From Ureibacillus chungkukjangi (GTDB lineage: Bacteria; Bacillota; Bacilli; Bacillales_A; Planococcaceae), in NCBI RefSeq assembly GCF_003217295.1, contig NZ_QJTJ01000014.1:28439-92438 (forward strand): 64,000 nucleotides of DNA, written 5' to 3'. The position numbers and the translations under genes are program-made. The number at the start of each line of letters is the position of its first letter. The first letter of the stretch is position 1. The notes under the pieces are model-generated. The model ran no database searches. It was not told where the DNA came from and saw only the letters and a list, made by a program, of their open reading frames with translations. This document shows, piece after piece, positions 35,939 to 45,263 of this stretch.

Positions 35939-36997
35939 TTATTGTGGTTTGCCTGCTGCTTCCCACCGTTGGATTTCTTCACGAACGATTGGAGCAACTT
36001 CTTTTCCTAATAGTTCGATGGATTTCATCACGTCTGCGTGGGGCATTGAGCCGACTGGGCAATGGAGCATGAAGCGTGTAATACCCACTTTTTTACGTAG
36101 TAGGATAATTTTCTCAGCTACAGTATTAACATCGCCTGTATAAAGGGCCCCCTCTATGCTACGAGCATGGTCAAAGGATTCACGAGTATATTGTCCCCAT
36201 CCGCGTTCTCGTCCTAAAACGTTCATGGCTTGCTGTGTTGGCGGGAAGAATTTTTCGATTGCTTCCTCTGTTGTATCTGCTAAAAAACCATGGGAGTGGG
36301 ATGCAACCGTAAGTTTAGATGGATCATGACCCGCTTCCTTTGCGGCTCTATAGTATAGGTTAACAAGTGGAGCAAATTGTAATGGACTTCCACCAATGAT
36401 GGCTAAGGCTAAAGGTAAGCCTAAGTAACCTGCACGCGCTACTGATTGAGGGGTACCACCACTAGCAATCCATACAGGTAAAGTCTCTTGGACAGGTCGA
36501 GGATATACTCCACGATTTGAGATATCTGCTCGGTGCTTCCCTTTCCAGTTGATGATTTCATTTTTAGTTAACTGTAATAATAACTCTAGCTTTTCTTCAT
36601 AGAGCTCATCATAATCCTTAAGGTCGTAGCCAAACAATGGGAATGATTCTATAAAAGATCCACGCCCTGCCATAATTTCAGCACGACCATTTGAAATAGC
36701 ATCTACTGTTGAAAACTCTTGAAAAACACGAACTGGATCATCAGAAGACAAAACAGTAACAGCACTCGATAATCGAATGTTTTTTGTACGTGAAGCAGCT
36801 GCTGCGAGTAAGACAGCCGGAGCAGAGCATGCATAGTCTTTTCGATGATGCTCCCCAACTCCATAGACATCCAGTCCTACCTCATCAGCTAACACGATTT
36901 CCTCTATTACTTCGCGAATACGTTCTGCATGACTAATTGTTTTACCTGTTTTTACATCTGGTGTTGTTTCTACAAAGGTAGTTAGCCCAATTTCCAT
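35939..36997 (-). CDS. LLM-class flavin-dependent oxidoreductase
   Basis: Luciferase-like monooxygenase family protein of 352 aa (TIM barrel, FMN or F420). Typical blocks are VYGVGEHHRKDYACSAPAV, LSSAVTVLSSDDPVRVFQEF and the late GALYTGDVNTVAEKII. In a Firmicute FMN is the likely cofactor. Start follows AGGAGTGGAG. Substrate unknown; no dedicated flavin reductase lies beside it. Confidence 0.87.
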   Translation of the reverse strand: MEIGLTTFVETTPDVKTGKTISHAERIREVIEEIVLADEVGLDVYGVGEHHRKDYACSAPAVLLAAAASRTKNIRLSSAVTVLSSDDPVRVFQEFSTVDAISNGRAEIMAGRGSFIESFPLFGYDLKDYDELYEEKLELLLQLTKNEIINWKGKHRADISNRGVYPRPVQETLPVWIASGGTPQSVARAGYLGLPLALAIIGGSPLQFAPLVNLYYRAAKEAGHDPSKLTVASHSHGFLADTTEEAIEKFFPPTQQAMNVLGRERGWGQYTRESFDHARSIEGALYTGDVNTVAEKIILLRKKVGITRFMLHCPVGSMPHADVMKSIELLGKEVAPIVREEIQRWEAAGKPQ

Positions 36998-37120
36998 CTT
37001 CTACACTCCACTCCTTATTTCCTGTAATAATTACCTATTACTATGGAAATACCATATTCTATAATTATTCTCGAAATTAATGATACATGAATAGTGGAAG
37101 ATGTTTCAATTTTCGTGTAT

Positions 37121-39526
37121 TTATTTTACAACTAACGCGCCTTTTAAAAACCTCTTCTCGAATTCTTCTGTAGCACATGGTCTACCAAAATAGAATCCTT
37201 GAATATAGTGGCAATTTTGCTCAAGTAAATATTCTAACTCTTCTTTTGTTTCAACACCCTCTGCTATTACCTCTAGCTTCAAATGCTGGGCCATTTTAAT
37301 CATTGCAGTTGTAATACTTGCGTTTTCTGATTCTGATGAAATGTTCTGGATAAAGGAGCGATCAATTTTAACACCATCTAGCTGGAAGGTTTTCAAATAA
37401 TTGAAGGAGGAATAGCCTGTCCCAAAATCATCGATATAAATTTTTACACCTAAATCCTTTAATTCACGGATTGTTTTAAATACTGTTTCTTCATTTTTCA
37501 TAATGGAGTTTTCAGTAATTTCAATTTCAAGCCATTTACCTTCTAGTTGAAATTCTCTAAGTAAATCACGAATTTCAGATGCAAATTCTTTTTGTAGGAA
37601 ACGTTGTGAGCTAATATTGACACTGATTGGAACAAGTGGAATACCCGCTTCTCTCCACTCAACTAATTTTTCACAAACCTTTCGCTTCATCCATTTCCCC
37701 ATTGGGATAATTAAACCCGTCTCTTCAGCAAGAGGAATGAACTCTCCAGGAGAAACTAGTCCTAACTCTGGATGCATCCATCGAATTAACGCCTCCGCAC
37801 TTACTGTTTTTTGCGTTATTGCATCTACACGAGGCTGTAAATGAACAATGAATTCATCATTCATAATCGCCTTACGTAAATCTCTCTCCATAAGGAATGA
37901 TTGATAACTTCTCTTATTCATCGATGGATCATAAATTTGATACATATTACGCCCTAAATCCTTTGCTTTATATAAAGCAATATCAGCATTCTTCATTAAA
38001 TCAATTGCATCCATGCCACCTGTTGGGTACAGGGAGATCCCAATACTTGCAGTGATTAATAATTCGTATTCTTCAATATAAAAGGGATTTACTAATTGCT
38101 CTAGAAATTTTTCAGCTATCGTAATCACTTCTTCTTCAGCCGTGATGCCTGAGCATAGAATCAAAAATTCATCCCCTCCCATACGGCAAGCAAAGTGTTT
38201 TTCGATGTTGATGCTCGCTAATATTCGTTTACCCATTTCACTTAAAAGCTGGTCACCAATTTGATGCCCAAGTGTATCGTTAATCGATTTAAATCGGTCT
38301 AAATCAATTAATAATATTGCAAGCATTTCATCACTTTTACTATTGATTTGCTGTAAGGCTTCTCTTGTTTTTGAGGCCATCCATCTTCTATTTGGCAGCA
38401 TGGTTAGCTCATCATGGTGAGCTAAATATGCATTCATATCTTGAACCTTTTTTTGCTCAGAGATATCCTTCCCAATCATATAAACCCCTTGAATCTGATT
38501 ATCTATGATGACTGGCAATATCATAACATTTAGATAAATTTGATTTAAATTTTTATCTCGGAAATCAATTTCGAAATTTTGTATATTTCCTGCCAAAGCC
38601 TCTTCTAGATAACCATTAATAGAGTTTGCACACGTGTGTAATAAGATTTTTTCAATATTTTCATATGTACTTTCCTGCTCTGAAAGCTCAAAAAGTGCCA
38701 GTGCCTTCGGGTTCATATTAACTATCCTTGCGTTTTTATTGAAAACTACAAGAAAATCCTGGCTAAGCTTTACTAAGGATTCGTATTGCTCCTGATTTAA
38801 TAGGAGCTCTTCTTGAGTAGATTTTAATTCAGAAATATCAAGTACTGTGCCTACGATTTCAGTAACTTCATTTCCATTCTTAATAGGCACTACATCTACA
38901 TAAACATACTTTCCTTTTATATCGATTTCATAGTTTACACGTTCTCCTTGAAATGCTTTTTCATAATGAGAATGCTTTATAAACGCAATATCTTTAGGAA
39001 AAACTTCAAAGGGAGTATGATTTCTCAATCTCTCATCATATGCTCCGATATCTTCCAATAACTTTCCAATAGACATCGTATAAACAAATTGCCCGTTTTC
39101 ATCTTTAGCCATTGTAAAAATACCATTTTGAAGGTTTTTAATTTTATCTATAAAATCAATTTTCTTGGCGTCGGATATGTTTTTTCTATGATTATCTGTG
39201 ACCTCTGTTATAAGTAATATTTCTAATTGCTCTTGTTCTACGGTTATGTGTTGCGACTGTACCTCCAGCTTTACTTCATTTATCCCTGTAAATACAGGCC
39301 GATTGCAATGGTTTCTTACAGTACTAGTGGAAAAATCGCAAACTAACTTTGTAATCGATGTATTAAGTACATCCTTAGCCATTACATCAAACAACTTTTC
39401 AGTATTTCTATTTATATATGTAATAATTCCTGCCTGGTCCGTCACAATAATATTATCTTTTTGCAGGCTAAAAAGCTGATACAATTGTTCTCGCTTATCG
39501 AGAATCCCCTTTATATTTTTTTCCAT
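37121..39526 (-). CDS. PAS-GGDEF-EAL cyclic-di-GMP signalling protein
   Basis: An 801-aa cytoplasmic protein, no membrane helix, with about three PAS domains (roughly 15-110, 130-235, 245-360), a diguanylate cyclase domain with intact MGGDEF (449-454), and a phosphodiesterase domain with EALIRW (578-583), DDFGTGYSSF (699-708) and VIAEGVET. Both catalytic domains look active. No RxxD inhibitory site precedes GGDEF. The start is the ATG at 39526, after GTGAGGA; the longer frame upstream has no ribosome site. The PAS domains probably sense redox, light or ligand. Stands alone, but two chemoreceptors occur at the far end of the window. Confidence 0.92.
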   Translation of the reverse strand: MEKNIKGILDKREQLYQLFSLQKDNIIVTDQAGIITYINRNTEKLFDVMAKDVLNTSITKLVCDFSTSTVRNHCNRPVFTGINEVKLEVQSQHITVEQEQLEILLITEVTDNHRKNISDAKKIDFIDKIKNLQNGIFTMAKDENGQFVYTMSIGKLLEDIGAYDERLRNHTPFEVFPKDIAFIKHSHYEKAFQGERVNYEIDIKGKYVYVDVVPIKNGNEVTEIVGTVLDISELKSTQEELLLNQEQYESLVKLSQDFLVVFNKNARIVNMNPKALALFELSEQESTYENIEKILLHTCANSINGYLEEALAGNIQNFEIDFRDKNLNQIYLNVMILPVIIDNQIQGVYMIGKDISEQKKVQDMNAYLAHHDELTMLPNRRWMASKTREALQQINSKSDEMLAILLIDLDRFKSINDTLGHQIGDQLLSEMGKRILASINIEKHFACRMGGDEFLILCSGITAEEEVITIAEKFLEQLVNPFYIEEYELLITASIGISLYPTGGMDAIDLMKNADIALYKAKDLGRNMYQIYDPSMNKRSYQSFLMERDLRKAIMNDEFIVHLQPRVDAITQKTVSAEALIRWMHPELGLVSPGEFIPLAEETGLIIPMGKWMKRKVCEKLVEWREAGIPLVPISVNISSQRFLQKEFASEIRDLLREFQLEGKWLEIEITENSIMKNEETVFKTIRELKDLGVKIYIDDFGTGYSSFNYLKTFQLDGVKIDRSFIQNISSESENASITTAMIKMAQHLKLEVIAEGVETKEELEYLLEQNCHYIQGFYFGRPCATEEFEKRFLKGALVVK

Positions 39527-39674
39527 ATCTTCCTCACTCACTAAATAGTATTTTATATTTTTCATACTTAATAATAACTTATCAGCAATACGAAAGTCAC
39601 ATCCAACTTCCCCCATTCTAATCAATAAGTATTCGTTTTATTTTGAAAATAAAAACTACAAAAGTCCCAAAATC

Positions 39675-39702
39675 AAAAAGAAGGAGAAAAACAATCTCCT
39701 TC
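39675..39702 (-). terminator. Terminator of nrnB
   Basis: Minus-strand GAAGGAGA, loop, TCTCCTTC, then TTTTTGATTTT. Confidence 0.8.
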
Positions 39703-39718
39703 CTTCAGGTTCAAGCCA

Positions 39719-40894
39719 TTATTTTTTCTTTACTTCTTGAATTAGATAATCAACAAATAAGTCATCTTTTACTAACGCCGCTTCAAAATTCCGCTTAACA
39801 AATGACTCGGCTGCTTCAAAATTGGAAAAGCTTTGCTTTACTTCTGTATTATTCTTTTCGACAATCCACAGCTCTTTTTTAGGGAAAATAAATAAAATAT
39901 CATTTTTTCGATTTTTATATAGGGAACCAAAAGTAGAATTCTTTACGTTGTAGCGATTTCTTTTAGCATCCTCCTGTATCGATTCAAGAGGAAAAGTATC
40001 TAGAACATAGTGTTTATAGGCTTCGTCAGTTAATATACTGCCCGATGCCTTCTGATGCCCTCCCCCACCATAATGTCCCGCAATTTCAGATACGTCTACA
40101 TGGTCGTGGATTGTCCTGTAGGAGATTCTTTTTCCTCCCATATTGAGTATCACTATATAATCTAGATGAGCATATTCTTTTCCTAATTCATTTCCTAGCT
40201 CGGAATGATACGATTCTGCATAAACAACACCAGCATAATGATTTCTAACTTTTGCTTGGACAATTTCTCTTTTCTTTCGACGAATATATCGTTCAATTTT
40301 ATCTTCTTCCATATTCAGCAATCTTTTTTCAAACGCATCAAAATCAAAGTGCTCAGCTGATGAGAGACGTTCAATCATTGTTTCTTCAAAGTCATCTATA
40401 GAAACTAAGTAAAAAAGCGAGTTTAGTGAATGAGCTTTTTGATTCTCGTTCTTCTCCCATTCCCAAGTATCATATTGCCTTACCAGCTCAACAAATTCCG
40501 ATAACGCCGTATTTGCCTCCAAAAAGTTCATGGAGACCAAATACTCATAAAACAATGAGGTAGCAGAAGTTAAATTTCCTAAAGTATCTTCTACTACTAC
40601 ATAGCCCCACTTACAATCATCTAAGTGCAATGCTGATTTATGGTGATCAATCAATTGGATATTCCCATGTTTTTCGTAATATTCATTTAATCTATTTACA
40701 TTTTCCTCATTTGGCGATAGGTCCGTTATAAATAAATATGTTTCAGTTGAATCATTTTCAAGAAAAAATTCAATTTCTCGATTCAAGGAAGCAACGGAAT
40801 TATAGCGAACTTTAACATCCGGTCCAAATGCTAGTTTAGCTAAAATACCACAGCCTACTCCATCTAAATCATTATGGGTTAATAGTTTGTACAT
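39719..40894 (-). CDS. nrnB: DHH-family oligoribonuclease NrnB
   Basis: Degrades short RNA oligonucleotides from 3' ends and possibly c-di-nucleotide breakdown products. The 391-aa protein begins MYKLLTHNDLDGVGCG and has ITDLSP, LIDHHKSALHL, ESYHSELGN and the DHHA1 signature GGGGHQKASG. It is close to Bacillus subtilis NrnB (YngD) in length and motif order. Start is the ATG at 40894 after GAGGTG; the upstream GTG lies inside that site. Cyclic-di-GMP breakdown by the nearby EAL protein would yield pGpG, a fitting substrate. Confidence 0.92.
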   Translation of the reverse strand: MYKLLTHNDLDGVGCGILAKLAFGPDVKVRYNSVASLNREIEFFLENDSTETYLFITDLSPNEENVNRLNEYYEKHGNIQLIDHHKSALHLDDCKWGYVVVEDTLGNLTSATSLFYEYLVSMNFLEANTALSEFVELVRQYDTWEWEKNENQKAHSLNSLFYLVSIDDFEETMIERLSSAEHFDFDAFEKRLLNMEEDKIERYIRRKKREIVQAKVRNHYAGVVYAESYHSELGNELGKEYAHLDYIVILNMGGKRISYRTIHDHVDVSEIAGHYGGGGHQKASGSILTDEAYKHYVLDTFPLESIQEDAKRNRYNVKNSTFGSLYKNRKNDILFIFPKKELWIVEKNNTEVKQSFSNFEAAESFVKRNFEAALVKDDLFVDYLIQEVKKK

Positions 40895-41041
40895 TTCTTT
40901 CACCTCAAGCGGTAGTATGGTTTTTATTGAATAAATTAAGTCCTTTCAAAATCTTCCTCTCTTAAATTTTTATAGAGTATATATTTCTATCTTTAGGTAA
41001 AAAATTATATTGTTCAAATTTCAACTAAAGGGATGACACCA

Positions 41042-41323
41042 ATGAGTAAACCTCAAACACGTATAAAGGAAACTAAAATTACACAGGTAATTCTTCTAGG
41101 CATTTTTTGTTTTTCCATTGTAGTTGCATTATTAGATTCTATTTCAATTCAGCCCAATGTAACGTCGATATATTTTTACCTATTATTACTAATGGTTATC
41201 GCAACTGTCTATAAACCTATTCGCTTATTTTTAGCTAAAAGTGTTTCTTTTATTTTCAAAACACTCTTTTCAAGCATTAAATCCTTATGTACAACTGCCA
41301 TTTCATTTATTTTACATAAGTAG
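41042..41323 (+). CDS. Small membrane protein, hypothetical (93 aa)
   Basis: Not recognised. Two hydrophobic helices (about 16-36 and 45-62) followed by a basic, amphipathic C-terminal stretch rich in Ser, Phe and Lys. The ATG at 41042 is preceded by AAAGGGATG; the ATG nine nt upstream overlaps it. Divergent from nrnB. Confidence 0.65.
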   Translation: MSKPQTRIKETKITQVILLGIFCFSIVVALLDSISIQPNVTSIYFYLLLLMVIATVYKPIRLFLAKSVSFIFKTLFSSIKSLCTTAISFILHK

Positions 41324-41431
41324 AAAATTAATATTAAATGAAAAATTGATTTGTTTACCAACTGTCACTTACCCTTTTTCATTTTTTTCATACTATACAA
41401 TGAGGAGCTGAGGGGAAAGGAGGAGCATAGC

Positions 41432-41767
41432 ATGGTAAACAGAAATCAAAGCCAAGGTCAAAATCGAAATCAAATTCAATCTCAATATCAACTGCAAACT
41501 AATGTGGACAATGCTAATTCAGTCATGAGTGAGGAAGAATTCATTGCTAAGCTCAGCACACTAGCTGGAGTGATTCAGACTGTTGGCGGGATTATGTCCA
41601 CAGCAGCTTCCTTTCTAGCCCTACAGAAGTTCCAACGAGATATCATCATTGATGACGAACCACAGGGAACCGGTACTAGTGCTAACGATGATAGAATTAA
41701 TGAATTAGAAAAACAAATTCAATATTTAATGAAAGAAATCGAAGACTTAAAAGGACGTCAACCTTAA
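41432..41767 (+). CDS. Hypothetical protein, Gln/Asn-rich N-terminus (111 aa)
   Basis: Not recognised. The first 30 residues are mainly Gln, Asn, Arg and Ser, followed by a weakly hydrophobic helix (LAGVIQTVGGIMSTAASFLA) and a C-terminal coiled coil (RINELEKQIQYLMKEIEDLK). This recalls small spore-coat or exosporium-type proteins but no family can be named. The ribosome site AAAGGAGGAG is strong. Confidence 0.7.
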   Translation: MVNRNQSQGQNRNQIQSQYQLQTNVDNANSVMSEEEFIAKLSTLAGVIQTVGGIMSTAASFLALQKFQRDIIIDDEPQGTGTSANDDRINELEKQIQYLMKEIEDLKGRQP

Positions 41768-41769
41768 AC

Positions 41770-41805
41770 AAAAGAAAACTCCACACAGGTTTCCCTTATG
41801 TGGAG
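41770..41805 (-). terminator. Terminator of the SLH nucleotidase gene
   Basis: Minus-strand CTCCACA, 13-nt loop, TGTGGAG, then TTTTCTTTT. Confidence 0.65.
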
Positions 41806-41823
41806 CATTGAAGAAAATAATGA

Positions 41824-44166
41824 TTAATTAATTGAATACTTACCAAATCCATCAGTACCATCACCTAAATATTTAATAGTGCTTCCTTCTGGAATTGAGT
41901 TTACAGCCTTTTTCGATGATTCGAAAACAACATTTGCAGTTGTTGGAAGTGCAGCAAATTTCCAGTTATTATCTGCCGATGGATCGATTGTTTCGTTAGC
42001 AATAATATAATCGATAATCGCTTGACGATTCTCATCTGGATATACTTCTACATAAGATGCATTACGCACCCCAGGGAATGTACCGTTTGCACGATAGTTG
42101 TTTGTTGCTACAATGAATTCTTGTTTTAAATCAATTGGTTGACCGTTATATTGTAAATTTACAATACGTGATGAACCTTCATTTACTAAATTACCGTTCG
42201 GATCGTATTTAGCTGGTTTTGTTACGTCAATTTCATAAGTAACTCCATCAATAACGTCATAGTTATATGAACGGAAATCGGTATTGATTAATTGTTGTTC
42301 TTTAGAACTGCTTGCATCGATTTGGTTAAATTGACCTGCTGACATTTCTAACCACTCTTTAACATCAGCTCCAGTTACTTTCAGAATTGCTAATGTATTA
42401 TCGTATAGGTAAAGGTCAGCTACGTTTTTGATAGCCAATTCACCCGTTGGTACATACGTATAGTACTCAGGGTCGCTGCGTGTACCTGCTTTAAATGGTG
42501 CTCCCGCAGAAAGAACTGGATGGCTATCAAATTCAGTACCTTTAATTTTATTTTCTACATAAATAGTTTGTGCATTCGTTACAATTTGAATTGAAGGATC
42601 ATCTAATACTTGTGAGAAATAACTATGAATATCTGCACTTGTTTTTCCTACTGGTTGACGAACATATTCAATTGTTCCTTCATGTGCTTCTTTTACAGCA
42701 GCTGCTAAACCTGCATCTACATCCGAAGAGTCTTTAGCGATTGCACGTACTTCTCCTGTACCAGTTACTACGTCCCACTCTTCACCTTTTTGCTCTAGAG
42801 TTAGGTCAATAACACCTAAGTGGCTTCCGTATTTACCAGGCATAATGATAGGCACACCATTCATAGTACCTTTTTCAATATCAACATTTGTTAAAGAAGC
42901 GTCAACTGAACCTGGGAATACTCCGTGAGCATGTCCAGAAATTATCGCATCTACACCTTCAACCTTTGTTAGAAGGTAAGATATATCCTCTTCACCAACA
43001 GTATGTGTCGCGTCACCTAAGCCCGAATGCGAAAGAACAACAATAACATCTGCTCCGTCTTTTTGCATTTCAGGAATAAGCTTCTCTACTGCTTGTACAG
43101 AATCATCAACAGTTACTTTCCCTTCTAAATGAGACTTGTCCCAATTTAAAATTTGTGGAGGTACAATTCCTGTTACCCCAACTTTAACAGTTGAAGTATT
43201 CCCCTTTGAATCTACTACTTCTTTTTCAATAATGACAAATGGAGTATACATAAATTCGCCGCTTGATGCATTTCGAATGTTTGCATTTACATATGGGAAG
43301 TCAGCATCATCTTCAACTTCATCAAAGAAATCTAAACCATAGTTAAATTCATGGTTTCCTAGTGTTGCTGCATCATAATCTAAATACTCCATCGCTGCTA
43401 CAGAAGGATGATCTTCACCTTCTACAAGTTTGTCTACAGCTTGTTTATAAGACCCAAGTGGAGTACCTTGAATCGCATCCCCATTATCGAATAATAATGA
43501 ATTACTGTTTTCTTCACGAGCTTTTTTAATTAGTGTTGCTACTTTTACAAGTCCTAAACTATTAGACTCTGTATCTTTGTAATAGTCATAATTCATAATG
43601 TTTGTATGAATATCTGATGTACCTAAAATCCGTAATGATGCAGTTGTTTTATATTCTTTTAAGAACCGCTCCAGGATTAAATCTAAATGTCTATCTGCTA
43701 ATACATTTTTAAGCTTTAGGGTTTTGTCTGTGTACCCACTTAATAAGCCTAATGAAACAGCTTTTGCTAGCTCATCAAGGTTTTCTTTTTTAGCAGAATT
43801 GATATCTTTGTACTGCTTTAAGATATCCTCTGAGTATGTTTTGTTATCTTTTATAACCGTTACTAGACCGACAACTGCTTCTTCACGAGTGATGTTTGCA
43901 TTTGGCGCGAATCTTTTTGCTGTTTTTCCATCGATGAGTTTTAATTCAATTGCTTTTTCAACGTAAGGTTTTAATGATGCAGGAACATCATTAAATTTCA
44001 CTGTTTTTCCTGTTCCTAATTCAATTCCCATTGAATCAATTACAGCTTTTACGTATTCTCCTCTTGTTACTTGATCAACTTTTGCTGCGTCTACTTCCTT
44101 TACATTTGCAAATCCTGAGACTGCAAGTGATAAGGCTAAAGCAGAGGCGGAAACTTTCTTCCACAT
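41824..44166 (-). CDS. S-layer-anchored 2',3'-cyclic-nucleotide phosphodiesterase / nucleotidase
   Basis: Secreted 780-aa enzyme. A signal peptide (residues 1-28, cut near VDAAK) is followed by two SLH domains (about 29-110 and 112-172) that bind secondary cell-wall polymer. Then comes the CpdB/5'-nucleotidase catalytic domain with TSDIHTN, DNGDAIQG, GNHEFN, LSHSGLGD and SGHAHGVFPG, and the C-terminal substrate-binding domain. It would scavenge phosphate and nucleosides from nucleotides at the cell surface. The SLH pair implies an S-layer host. Start follows AGGAGATG. Confidence 0.9.
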   Translation of the reverse strand: MWKKVSASALALSLAVSGFANVKEVDAAKVDQVTRGEYVKAVIDSMGIELGTGKTVKFNDVPASLKPYVEKAIELKLIDGKTAKRFAPNANITREEAVVGLVTVIKDNKTYSEDILKQYKDINSAKKENLDELAKAVSLGLLSGYTDKTLKLKNVLADRHLDLILERFLKEYKTTASLRILGTSDIHTNIMNYDYYKDTESNSLGLVKVATLIKKAREENSNSLLFDNGDAIQGTPLGSYKQAVDKLVEGEDHPSVAAMEYLDYDAATLGNHEFNYGLDFFDEVEDDADFPYVNANIRNASSGEFMYTPFVIIEKEVVDSKGNTSTVKVGVTGIVPPQILNWDKSHLEGKVTVDDSVQAVEKLIPEMQKDGADVIVVLSHSGLGDATHTVGEEDISYLLTKVEGVDAIISGHAHGVFPGSVDASLTNVDIEKGTMNGVPIIMPGKYGSHLGVIDLTLEQKGEEWDVVTGTGEVRAIAKDSSDVDAGLAAAVKEAHEGTIEYVRQPVGKTSADIHSYFSQVLDDPSIQIVTNAQTIYVENKIKGTEFDSHPVLSAGAPFKAGTRSDPEYYTYVPTGELAIKNVADLYLYDNTLAILKVTGADVKEWLEMSAGQFNQIDASSSKEQQLINTDFRSYNYDVIDGVTYEIDVTKPAKYDPNGNLVNEGSSRIVNLQYNGQPIDLKQEFIVATNNYRANGTFPGVRNASYVEVYPDENRQAIIDYIIANETIDPSADNNWKFAALPTTANVVFESSKKAVNSIPEGSTIKYLGDGTDGFGKYSIN

Positions 44167-44314
44167 TAAAAACTCATCTCCTAATTAACAAAATTCTAAA
44201 TCAATAGAATTTTATCAAAAAACAAAATATAAATATAGCAATTTTTATATTTTTTTGAAAAAAGGGAGTTTTTTTACATATATTTAATATATTCTCCATT
44301 TAAATATGTATAAA

Positions 44315-44352
44315 TTTAAAGGCTGACACAAAAAATAATTTTTGTATCAGCC
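44315..44352 (-). terminator. Terminator of the alpha/beta SASP gene
   Basis: GGCTGATACAAAAA/TTTTTGTGTCAGCC stem (minus strand) with a short loop and a following TTTAAATTT. Confidence 0.7.
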
Positions 44353-44382
44353 CTCAGTCACTTGTATTGATTTATTTTAATT

Positions 44383-44589
44383 TTATTGACCTGAACGTCC
44401 TTTTAATTGTGCTTCCGCCATTTGAACAAGGCGTTTTGTAATCTCACCGCCAACTGATCCATTGGCACGTGCAGCATCTTCTGGTCCAAGGTTTACACCA
44501 AACTCTTGAGCAATTTCAAATTTCATTTGATTCATTGCTGCCTCAGCACCCGGGAAGAGTAATTTGTTTGAACTTCTTTCAGAAGCCAT
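44383..44589 (-). CDS. Alpha/beta-type small acid-soluble spore protein
   Basis: DNA-binding spore protein of 68 aa that coats forespore DNA and protects it from UV and chemicals. The family core is plain: [11 protein letters not shown] (with the Gpr cleavage site at the E/F bond) and [16 protein letters not shown]. Start is the ATG at 44589 after GGAGGTG. A forespore (sigma-G) promoter is expected; GATACTA about 85 nt upstream could be its -10, but the -35 is weak. Confidence 0.93.
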   Translation of the reverse strand: MASERSSNKLLFPGAEAAMNQMKFEIAQEFGVNLGPEDAARANGSVGGEITKRLVQMAEAQLKGRSGQ

Positions 44590-44886
44590 ATCTCTCACCT
44601 CCTTCGTAAATTTAGAATGGTCTAGGAGGTGTCCTTAAATACGTTGCTAAACATTCCTACATAGTATCATTTTCCCTTGTATTAAAATAACAAAAAGAAA
44701 ATAGCTTTGATTCCTTTACTCTATATAATGAAAAACTGCTTTCTACATACTTTATTTTATTGGATTCAGAAAGTAGTATAAGCTAAAAATTCTAAAAACT
44801 TACACAAAATGTATTGCATTTGGTTTAATAAAAGCGTATCATGTTAATTAATTAAATAATCACTTATTTCAAGAACTTTTGAAGTA

Positions 44887-45116
44887 AGGATAGAGGAGCA
44901 AAAACCATCAGTACACAGTAAGAGGATTATGAGATCCAAAGACGATTGTGGAAAGGGGAATTTGCCGAAGCTTTTGAGAATCTCATTATCTCACGAGCTG
45001 GTTCTGTTATTGAAGAAATGCAGAACTGTCATATAGATTTCTATATGGAGGGCTATCTTACGCAAGGAAATGAACTTTATTTCTTCGCAACAACGAACCC
45101 TCGTTGTTGCTTTTTT
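44887..45116 (+). ncRNA. Lysine riboswitch (L box) with intrinsic terminator
   Basis: Conserved lysine-riboswitch blocks occur in order: AGGATAGAGG (44887), GAAAGGGGAATTTGCCGAAGC, AACTGTCAT and GGAGGGCTATCTTA (about 45046-45060). A terminator follows: GCAACAACGA/TCGTTGTTGC (45087-45110) plus TTTTTT. Lysine binding should favour the terminator and switch off dapA downstream. Confidence 0.92.
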
Positions 45117-45162
45117 GCGTTTACTTATCTTAACGCCCTTCTCCCTCTATTTTCTTAGAAAG

Positions 45163-45193
45163 CTAATGGTTATCGAAATTTCGAAAACATTAG
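45163..45193 (+). promoter_or_regulatory. Second hairpin between riboswitch terminator and dapA
   Basis: CTAATG/CATTAG outer arms enclose the self-complementary CGAAATTTCG. No T-run, so it is probably not a terminator; it may shield or stabilise the processed dapA transcript. Confidence 0.4.
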
Positions 45194-45219
45194 TTGCCTC
45201 AAAAGGAGAAAAGAAGCTT

Positions 45220-45246
45220 ATGTCTTTCTTTTCTGCTAAAAAATAA
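45220..45246 (+). CDS. Putative 8-codon leader ORF ending Lys-Lys
   Basis: The frame encodes MSFFSAKK and stops 17 nt before dapA. AAAAGGAG lies about 12 nt upstream, a long but usable spacing. Two lysine codons just before the stop would suit lysine-sensing by ribosome stalling. Too short to be sure it is translated. Confidence 0.3.
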   Translation: MSFFSAKK

Positions 45247-45263
45247 AAGGATGTGGAGAAGTA

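Noticed and set aside
44946..45158. 70-aa open frame
   Set aside because: Lies inside the lysine riboswitch and its terminator.
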